Shown piece by piece: positions 56,256-64,000 of a stretch of DNA of 64,000 bases. Each line of letters begins with the position of its first letter. The first letter of the stretch is position 1. A model generated the notes under the pieces. It was not told the DNA's origin, did no database searches, and saw only the letters and a program-made list of their open reading frames with translations. Made by a program: the position numbers and the translations under genes. This DNA is from Paracyclopina nana (taxonomy: Eukaryota > Arthropoda > Copepoda > Cyclopoida > Cyclopettidae). Location of the stretch: NCBI GenBank assembly GCA_019096065.1, contig JAGUCH010000009.1, forward strand, positions 878,001 to 942,000, given 5' to 3'.

Positions 56256-58350
56256 GCCTCATGTAATGATTTGTACATAAGGCTGCCATTTCAACCGTTT
56301 AATCAATACCAAAATTCGAAAAATGATCCGATTTTTGATTTGTTTACAGTTTTGGAAACCGTAGAGCAAACACAATATTTTTTATAAGTGCAAAAACTCA
56401 GCATCTCTGCATTTTGATTCCGTAAATCTCAGCAGCAGGCCTTATGCAGTGCGTTGTACAAAAGGCTGCCGTTTCTACTGGCCATTGTGTGCCATCATTG
56501 TGTGCCATTATGAGCGATTGTATGCTTGGGTTGTGTGATACTTTAGCAACATTGGATTTATTGCCCGAAACAAATGCTTGAATACTTTCAGTAAGATCAA
56601 AAATCATACTGAAATATAAATTTTTATAGGTATCCAGCCTAGAACAGGTTGTTTGTCACCATTTTCTTGGCCATACTTTTTTGCTGCTTTTTTCCAAGTT
56701 TTGACTTGGTCTCAAAATCAGACATTTTTGATCAGCTGAACTGAGTTCAAATGTCTCCGATGAGTGAATTTGGATGAGTTGGAACATAAACTAAGCGTTG
56801 AAGCAAAAAAAGTTGAAAAAAACTGATTTCCGATTTTGACCAAAACGGACTAAATGAAGCCTCCCTGGCCTAGTGTGTGCTGAGATTTACGGAGTCAAAC
56901 TGCAGATATGCAGGGTTTACTCTCTAATAAAAAATGTTGTGTTTGCTCTATGGTTTCCAAAACTGTTAACAGATCAAAAATTGGATCCTTTTTTCGAATT
57001 TTGGTATTATGTTAACATTTTTGGAAGCTGCATCGAATTATTTCATGTTAAATAATACAAGTATAAGCTAAATTGTAATTCCTTATATTTTTAAAAATGT
57101 AGCCAAATTTTAATTCATTATTATTATCAAAGCTAATGTCATATTTGGCTCTTAGCTAAGCTAAAAACAGGCAACTACTTTCCATTGTGTGCCATTTTGT
57201 GCCGTTGTGTGCCATTGTGTGCTTGGGTTTCAATTTCAATTTGAACGAGTTTAACACTCCTAAAATGTGGGTGGAGCTATTTTCTTGTAAAATTGAAATT
57301 TGATATTCCTGTCATTATTAAGCAGAGTTTTTGAAAAAAATGAACTTGACAAGCTATAACTTTGGAACAAATAATGCCACATTGTTGAAATTGATATTTT
57401 TGGAAAGTTCATGAAAATGACTATAGGTATGAAAGATTTCAAGTATCAAATGCAAAGCATTCTTCTACTAGTCAAATTCAAAGGTTATTATTTTGGGGCA
57501 TTTCAATTTGAACGAGTTTCACACTCCAAAAATGTGGGTGGAGCTATTTTTTTGCAGAAAATGAGATTTGATATTCCTGTCATTTTTCCTGTTGTTATTT
57601 CAGTGGAGCTTTTTGACAAAAATGAACTTGTCAAACTTGGCAAGCTTATAACTTTGGAACAAATAGTGCCACATTCTTGAAATTGATATTTTTGGAAAGC
57701 TCATGAAAATGACTATATGGATGAAAAATTACAAAGAATTAAATTTGGCTTATCTTATTTAACAAAAAATAAAGATACTGTGAGGAAGCTTTCGAAAATG
57801 TAAAGACAATAATTTTCTGACTTTGCATTGCTGAGATAATGCCAAAATTCTGGCAATTACCGCTGAGACCTTTGTGTGCTTAAAATTGCTTTTAAAATAA
57901 AAAAAATATAATTTGGCTTTTACTTTCTAACTTTTTAAATAATAAAGGTAATTAGATGCAGCTTCCAAAAATGTTGAATAAATAATTTTTTGACTTTGCG
58001 ATGCTAAGATAATACCAAAATTCGGGTAATTAATCTAATGTTGCTAAAGTATCACACAACCCAAGCACACAATGGACCACAATGGCCCACAATGGCACAC
58101 AATGGCACACAATGATGGCACACAATGGCCCACAATGATGGCCCACAATGGCACACAATGGCACCAAACGGCAAACAATGGCACAGAATAGCCCACAATG
58201 ATGGCACACAATGGCACACATGACATTTCATGACATTAATTTGCTGAGATATTGCCAAAAGGGCAATTACCCCCAAGACCTCTGTTTCCAAGCATGAAAG
58301 TGGCTTTTAAAAATATAAAGAATTAAAATTTGGATTTTACTATTTCGCAA
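56256..58350. repeat. GGCACACAAT repeat field, right part
   Basis: Contains the same families as 47.4-48.6 kb, in both orientations: CCATTGTGTGCCAT clusters at 56480-56520 and 57180-57225, a forward cluster at 58060-58226, and the AAATAAAGATA/TTTTCTGACTTTGC unit at about 57765, 57945 and 58345. 56880-56970 is an inverted copy of 48545-48640. Two diverged copies of a unit beginning TTTCAATTTGAACGAGTTT lie at 57233 and 57504. No gene. Confidence 0.75.
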
Positions 58351-59350
58351 AAAGTAAAGATAATTTGATGCAGCTTCTTTTTAGGTCATGAATCTGAAGT
58401 CTGTATAACAAAGTTACATTGGCTAAAATTAGCAAAACTTTGACAGACAATATCTGGCTCCAAACAAAAATGGACCATTTTTTTATTTGTAAGTACTCAT
58501 CTTTGGCTGACTCTGTGCAAAAAATGAACAAAATTCATCCGGGGGAAGTTCCCTCAATTTTGCTCCAAAGTTAACCCCGAAAATTCACATTGTGCCTCTT
58601 GTATCACAGTGGGCATGAGAGACGACAACTTTTATCCCATTTCCAAAGACGCCCATAGGGGGGCCATCAATGGCCAAGAAATAGGAACATAAATGTTGCT
58701 TCATATGGCTGTGAGGGGGCCCAAAGTTTTACTTCATAAGAATTTCCCAAAACTTTGAGGGCCAATATCTCCCCTCCCAGGGGCCCAAGGGCAAAACCCT
58801 TTGGCATGGTGACTATCTAGAGGTAGCCCCTCAAGCTGTTCCTTAAGATTTTCAAAAAGCTCTCGGTGCCACTAGAGTGGTTATTGAAAATTCTGCGAAG
58901 GTTTTCCTTAAAGTCTAAACAACTACACTAATATTATATATAGTCATATGATCAATTTAAAAAAATCAGTATCCTATAATCAATTTATTTAATCAAAGTG
59001 TCACAGTTAAATCAGACTTTTCAGTGCAAGAATTATGAATTTTTATCCATAGTAAATCCCACTTTAATCAGGAGCGATTTTCATTTTGTTTTGTGAGGTA
59101 GATCACCTTGATGCAAACCTTAACAATAAGAGATTTGTTTTGTGGCATTCATTGTTAAAATATTGTCTTGATTAATTAGAGTGATTTAATCAAAACAAGC
59201 ACTTTGTGATTAAGTACAGTAGCCTCAAACAATTGTTTTTTTAGATTAAGGGAAAACATAAGATGAGCTTAATTGGTATTGCATTAAAGTTTTAATTGTG
59301 CTTCAAAGAACATGGGAAACATGATCAAAGCAAAGTTCATATTACAAAGC
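58351..59350. other. About 1 kb without a recognisable gene
   Basis: Unique-looking sequence between the repeat field and the protease gene. No frame with codon-like or domain-like content. The last few hundred bases probably hold the promoter of the protease homolog. Confidence 0.5.
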
Positions 59351-61149
59351 ATGAAAACTAAAATTCTTTGGTGCTTTTTGCTTGTGCACTTCTGGGACAA
59401 GGGCCAATGTCTCCAAAATGCTTGTGATGGTTTCCTAGGTGAGCAAGAAGTTGCTAGACATTTTGGTTCAGAGGATTGTGAATACTTCAGTGAAGAGCAA
59501 ATGCAAAAGATGGTCACAATTTTCTTTTGCCCACACCCTATTTGAAGTTTCAAGCCAATAAAAATGTTGATAAATTACAGGTTCTCCTTGGATGGTTTTC
59601 ATAAGGACATGTGATAGAAAATCTGTGGATGTCCCACCAAATTATGTGGAAGAAACCACCAGAATGACTAAAAGACCTCCACCAACAGTACCAATAACAA
59701 AACCAAAAAACCCAAATCAAGCTACAAAACCAACAACAACAACCACCACAACCACAACCACAACCACCACATCCACCACTACCACAACCACCAGTACTAG
59801 AACAAAGAGGCCAGGCACTGCATACACTAAAAGAGTACCCACACCTATTGTTACTTTGAACCCTGATAGAAGAAAAGAAATCATAAAACTGTTAGAGTGC
59901 AAGACAGGAGTTAAACCTAATGGACATAGAGCTGCAGACCACTCATGTTCTATCTCTTGTGTCTCAGAAAAGCCCAGTATGGAGAATTCAAATGGGACTC
60001 AAGTAAAATTAGCTAGTCATTGGGGAAAAAATCAAATCATGCCCTTTATCTTTCAGAAGTTTATTTACAAAAAGCCAGGTGATTGCTATTTGATGGACAG
60101 GCTTAAAAAAAAGAGGAAATCCTTCAGGCCAATCTCAACCTGTAATTAAGCATAAGACAATTACCTAAACACAATAGTTAGGTTCTGATGATTTTACTCA
60201 GATGAACATAAACCCATTTGCAGTGGAGCACTGCTATCAAAAAATGTTGTCATTACTTCTACAAGTTGTATTTCATACTCTTTGGCAGCTCCAGCCCTAT
60301 GTGACCTTCAAGTGAGAATTCTTGCTCTCCATGCTCAATTGGAGCTTTTTTGTTATGAAATTTAGGTTGTGGCAGGAGCAACAAGTCCAGACTTGACAAA
60401 CAACAAAGTGGCCAAAGTAGCCAAAATCATTGCATGGAAGCAAACTCCTGGCATGAAACACATGATTGGGAAAGATTTGGCCTTGCTCATTTTATCCAAG
60501 CCTTTTGACCTTTCGTGTGGGCTATCAATTCTGCCAATGCACCCTGACAAAGACTACAAGCCACCAAGTAAGATCTGGTAGCACTATTCTGTTAAAGGCA
60601 CTACTTCATATAAGAAGCCCCTATTATATTTCAGCTGGGTTGATTTGCGCTGTCTATGGCTGGGGCTGGACTTCCAATAGGAAAAAAGACTTGTTCTTGA
60701 GCAGAAAAGAAGTCAAACTTGGCACCAACATGTGTAGATGGGACTATTTCAAGAAACTGTTTGACAAAGTTGATGATGGAGACAGGCAAAATGCCATTTG
60801 CCTCAATTCAGTTGGTCTCAGAATGTGTCCAGTTATTAATTTTTGGGGGGCATCTTTCAGCCCTTGATTACAAACAATTTAATTCTAGGGTGATAGTGGA
60901 GGTCCACTTGTCTGTTCACATGGTGATAATCGCAACTTTTTGGCTGGTATATCAACTTACATGGGGAAAAAGTGCAACAGAGGCTTGCAAAGGATAAGGC
61001 CAACTTATTACACAAATGTTGCTGCTTGGTCAAATGAGATTAAGTCATTCATTCTAGAATATCAGCAGTTTAGGTCATCTTCACCTCAGTTGTCTTTTCA
61101 TTATGGCATGCTCATAATCTGGATGATTTACAGTACATATGTCAAATAA
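59351..61149 (+). CDS. Secreted trypsin-fold serine protease homolog, multi-exon
   Basis: A signal-peptide-like start (MKTKILWCFLLVHF, 59351) is followed by a Cys-containing segment. The next exon (from about 59580) encodes a Thr-rich mucin-like linker (ACA/ACC repeats, about 59728-59800) and a Cys-bearing pre-protease part. Protease exons: about 60222-60310 (GALLSKNVVITSTSC), about 60367-60570 (VVAGATSPD, GKDLALLIL), about 60636-60830 (CAVYGWGWTS), and 60892-61149 (GDSGGPLVC, then the C-terminal helix). The Asp (KDLALL) and Ser (GDSGG) of the triad are present. At the usual TAAHC position the sequence reads TSTSC, so the catalytic His seems replaced by Ser, giving a non-catalytic homolog. 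C-terminus hydrophobic (YGMLIIWMIYS). First exon joins are uncertain. Confidence 0.7.
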
Positions 61150-61233
61150 CACATTTATGATCATAGAAAGAATCTATTTATTGGCCAATTCAGTTAAAAG
61201 TTAAACATATACATAGCATTATAATTTAAGACA

Positions 61234-62261
61234 CTACAGGTTGTAGTGCCTTCTCAGCTCTGGTGATGACCAAAGATGAGACACTGAGACAAGACAGCTG
61301 AGTACCATAACACAAAGAGGATGAATAGCTGGCTCCACAAAGCCAATGCTACGATGAATGAAGATTAACACTAATATAGTAAATAGCATTTCTAGCACAA
61401 AAGTTGATGCTTGTCCTGACATTGTTATGAGGTTCTTTTGATGTCGCTCAAATATAACAGATGTGGGGAGAATCTGATTGCTCATTAAGTCCTGGTTATG
61501 TCTTCGCAAGTGTTTGAACAAGAAAATGTAAAGAAGAACTTCCACTCCAATGAAGACTTGATACAACAAGACCATGATGAAGTTGAGTAAGTTAAAGTAT
61601 GTGATCTGATCTCTTGATCTGTCTTGAATTGCTTCATCCATGGTTAGAGTATGAGCATGACAAAACTCAAGAGTGAGCCCTGTTCCATTGAGCTCACGAT
61701 TAATGTCAATTATTGCAACCATAGTTGCAATAACAATTAAAGTAACAGCAATCATCTTTTTCATCAACCTGCTTGCGGCTTGGCCTTGAATCTCCCACTT
61801 GATGACGATAACCCTGAATAAGGCCATGACACATCCCAAGATTCCTAAACAGCTGTTATGGGTTGTGATAGCCAAGCCAAAAACATGGCACCCTCCAGAT
61901 CCTATGATTTCATACAAGCTTGTCCCCATAATCAGCGAGGTCAAAACCAATGGTCCAAAAATGGCGCTTGACAAAAGCGTCAGGACCTTCAACAACAAAA
62001 ATCGGCATTAAAAAGGTCTTTATAGCACCTCAAATAAAACCTTTTTACCTGATCCATGAGAATTAAGGTGTTAATTGGGCGGTTTTTGGGCGCCAACATG
62101 ACAATGAAATGGATGATGATGGCTTTGCTCATGAAACCTATCAAGCACATCAACCCCAAAAAGATGATGAGTATTGGTGACCTCAAATAGTCCCAATTGA
62201 TGAACTGGACCCTCTCATCTTTCATGTCAATCAGATGAATTAGTTCTTCAGATGGCAGCAT
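61234..62261 (-). CDS. GPCR paralog 1 (7TM receptor, about 321 aa)
   Basis: Complement exons 62049-62261 and 61234-61986, joined by a 62-bp GT-AG intron after MDQ, in phase 0. Seven hydrophobic helices are visible: ILIIFLGLMCLIGFMSKAII; ILMDQVLTLLSSAIFGPLV; a third with CHVFGL ending in ALFRVIVIKW (DRY position not canonical); LIVIATMVAIID; NFIMVLLYQVFIGVEVLLYI; STFVLEMLFTILVLIF; PAIHPLCVMVLSCLVSVSH. The end WSSPELRRHYNL replaces NPxxY-type features. Cys in GSGGCHVF and EFCHAH could form the extracellular disulfide. Very short N- and C-termini. It is a divergent rhodopsin-like or lineage-specific chemosensory-type receptor; ligand unknown. Tandem duplicate of the next gene. Confidence 0.8.
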
Positions 62262-62534
62262 TGTGCGATGAACTGAGCAAATATTGTAGAGAGGAGCTTA
62301 CCAGTAATCAAGGATTACACTAGAAGTCTTACTTAGTTGCTTGGTTACTTGATGATCACTTCACTAAATGAAGCTTTGTCTATGCTTTTGATGTAATGAC
62401 ATTTCTCTAAATGTATCATCATTTAGGCAAAGATTATTCAACAGTTATTTATTTCTATAGATTTTGGAAATTGAGAGCAACCAATCATGAATCAATGTTC
62501 AAACAAAATGACATAAACAACTTGTTTAACCACA

Positions 62535-63563
62535 TCAACATTTAAACTTGTGATGTCTTCTTAGCTCTGGAGAGGACCAAGCATGAGATACAGAGATGAG
62601 ACTGCCTAGTACCATGACACACAAAGGGTGGATTGCTGGCTCCACAATGCCAATGCTTCGAAAATTCAATGACAACACTAGAGCAGAAAAGATGGTCTCT
62701 AAAACAAAAGTTGAGGCTTGCCCAGACATTGTCATAAGATTTTTGTGGTGTCTTTCGATTATCTCACGAGTGGGGAGAACCTTTGTCCTCTTTAGATGCT
62801 GGTTATGCTTTTGCAAGTGGTGGAATAGAAAAATGTACAGAAGGAGTTCTACACCTACAAACATTTGAAGCAAAAAAATCATACAATAGATGAGCATGTG
62901 AAAGCTAGTTGACTGATCTTGGGAGATGTCTTCAATTGCTTCATCCATGGTGAGACTGTGACCACGGCAAAATTCAAGACTCAAACCAGTTCCATGGAGT
63001 TGATGATTAAAGTCAATGATTGTTATCATAGCTAACATGAAAACCAATGTTACAACTATGAGCTTACTCAGCATTCTATTAGCTGCTTGGCCTTGAACCT
63101 CCCATTTGATGACCATAACCCTGAACAAGGCCATGACGCATCCCATAATTGCCAAACTGCAGTTGTGAGCTGTGATGGCCAAGCCAAAAACATGGCACCC
63201 TCCAGATCCTATGATTTCATACAAGGTTGTCCCCGTGGTCAGTGAAATTATTATCAGAGGTCCAAAAATTTTGCTCGTCAGCAAAGTCAAAGCCTTTTAG
63301 AAACATCTCATAAATGCACAGTTTTAAATTAAGATTCAAAATTTTACCTGATCGAGTAATATGAGAGTGTTGATTGGCCGTTTTTTGGGAGCCAATCTGA
63401 CGACATAATGGATGATGGCACCTTTGCTAGCTGAACCGATGAAGCCAATGATGCCCAAAAAGACAATGAGCATTGGTGACCTCACTGAATCCCAGAGGAT
63501 GATTTGAACTCTTTCATCTTTAATATCAATTAAATAAATTGTTGTGTCCCTTGTGAGTTCCAT
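62535..63563 (-). CDS. GPCR paralog 2 (7TM receptor, about 324 aa)
   Basis: Complement exons 63348-63563 and 62535-63293, with a 54-bp intron at the identical place (after LLDQ, phase 0) as in paralog 1. I start at MELTRDTT, which aligns with the start of paralog 1; an ATG 10 codons upstream is also in frame. Shares long identities with paralog 1: LYEIIGSGGCHVFGLAIT, GCVMALFRV, MSGQASTFVLE, EPAIHPLCVMVL and SSPELRRH. The two lie head-to-tail, about 273 bp apart, which indicates a recent tandem duplication. The function is as for paralog 1. Confidence 0.8.
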
Positions 63564-63767
63564 TTTGGTGAGACTCCCTAATCCATCTGACAAAGAGGAT
63601 TAGTACTGAAGTGTAAGTAGGAGGAAGTGCTTATTATGTATTAGTTGCTTGGTTACTTTACACAAACTTAAAAGCTATGAGCGCTACTTCTTTTAATAAT
63701 GTGCCTCCAGGAGCAATAACATTTACAAAAAGCTTTTTTAAAGGCTCCATTTTTCTTTTTAGTAGTA

Positions 63768-64000
63768 CTAAAAGAAACAGAAAAATATACATAACAATAT
63801 GGTAATGAGGCAAGAAGGCTTGAAATGAGACATGTTTGACCTATAGTTTTGATTTGCAGTGATTATTTCCTGGATAGCCTGAGACCAATAGTCTAGATTA
63901 GTGATGTAGGTAGGCCAAATTCTTTTGAGGCCTTTGTTGCATTTTTGTCCCTCAAAGAGGCAATGCCAGCCAAAAAATGCCAAACGTCTCATCAGAGCAA
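63768..64000 (-). CDS. Second serine protease homolog, last exon (partial at window edge)
   Basis: The - strand frame reads RRLAFFGWHCLFEGQKCNKG then KRIWPTYITNLDYWSQAIQEI and ends with a hydrophobic stretch (CLITILLCIFFCFF) at 63768. It aligns with the last exon of the gene at 59351-61149 (NFLAGISTYMGKKCNRG, RIRPTYYTNVAAWSNEIKSF), i.e. the C-terminal strand and helix of a trypsin fold. The hydrophobic end suggests a membrane or GPI anchor. The rest, with its Ser, lies beyond the window. Confidence 0.65.
   Translation of the reverse strand, partial: ALMRRLAFFGWHCLFEGQKCNKGLKRIWPTYITNLDYWSQAIQEIITANQNYRSNMSHFKPSCLITILLCIFFCFF

Noticed and set aside
47536-58291. Cys/His-rich - strand frames (MCAIVCHHCGP-type)
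   Set aside because: They are translations of the GGCACACAAT repeats; the regular Cys spacing is a repeat artefact, not a zinc protein.
59728-59800. Thr-rich stretch as a microsatellite outside genes
   Set aside because: It is an ACA/ACC repeat, but it lies in frame in an exon that continues to Cys-containing sequence, so a mucin-like linker is more likely.

Overview
The window looks like transposon-dense nuclear DNA of an invertebrate animal, most likely an arthropod and perhaps a small crustacean (inference). The reasons are short GT-AG introns of about 45-80 bp, a lineage-specific pair of 7TM receptors, a trypsin-fold protease-homolog family, and Ty3/Gypsy and BEL/Pao retroelements, two of them carrying envelope genes. 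Almost everything left of 59 kb is mobile DNA nested in mobile DNA. Only the last ~4.7 kb looks like ordinary host genes.

Region 1 (1-26.3 kb) is a BEL/Pao retrotransposon on the + strand, split by two insertions that can each be resolved to the base. The first is a 16,061-bp DNA transposon at 2760-18820. It has 15-bp perfect terminal inverted repeats and a TA target duplication, and removing it with one TA copy restores the BEL reverse transcriptase frame. The transposon carries a complete six-exon CACTA/CMC-type transposase (809 aa), three tandem paralogs of an unrecognised spliced gene (866 aa, a broken 371-codon copy, 841 aa), a 125-aa acidic protein, a 55-aa coiled-coil protein, a 174-bp repeat in the left arm and exactly nine copies of a 170-bp satellite in the right arm. 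The second insertion is a 792-bp repeat with an AACTAT duplication. The 3' part of BEL and the ORF after it are duplicated in tandem (2,295 bp).

Region 2 (26.4-38.6 kb) is on the - strand. It holds an unrecognised frameshifted gene, a TFIIB-like pseudogene with a MITE inside its zinc ribbon, and decayed genes of a virus-like element. That cluster is itself interrupted by a 4.05-kb inverted-repeat element holding 172-bp and 23-bp tandem arrays and a solo LTR.

Region 3 (38.6-47.3 kb) is a rearranged Gypsy-like element with 245-bp LTRs and a CCTA duplication, inserted in a viral-type packaging ATPase gene. It keeps the integrase C-terminus and a broken glycoprotein gene and contains a fold-back element and a second MITE. 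Region 4 (47.4-58.3 kb) is a field of GGCACACAAT-type repeats into which a second Gypsy/errantivirus-like element (211/212-bp LTRs, GAAG duplication, F-type envelope) inserted on the - strand.

Region 5 (59.3-64 kb) has a secreted serine-protease homolog on + that seems to lack the catalytic His, two tandem GPCR paralogs on -, and the end of a second protease paralog on - at the window edge. All exon boundaries are my own reading of splice signals and frame; no search was run.
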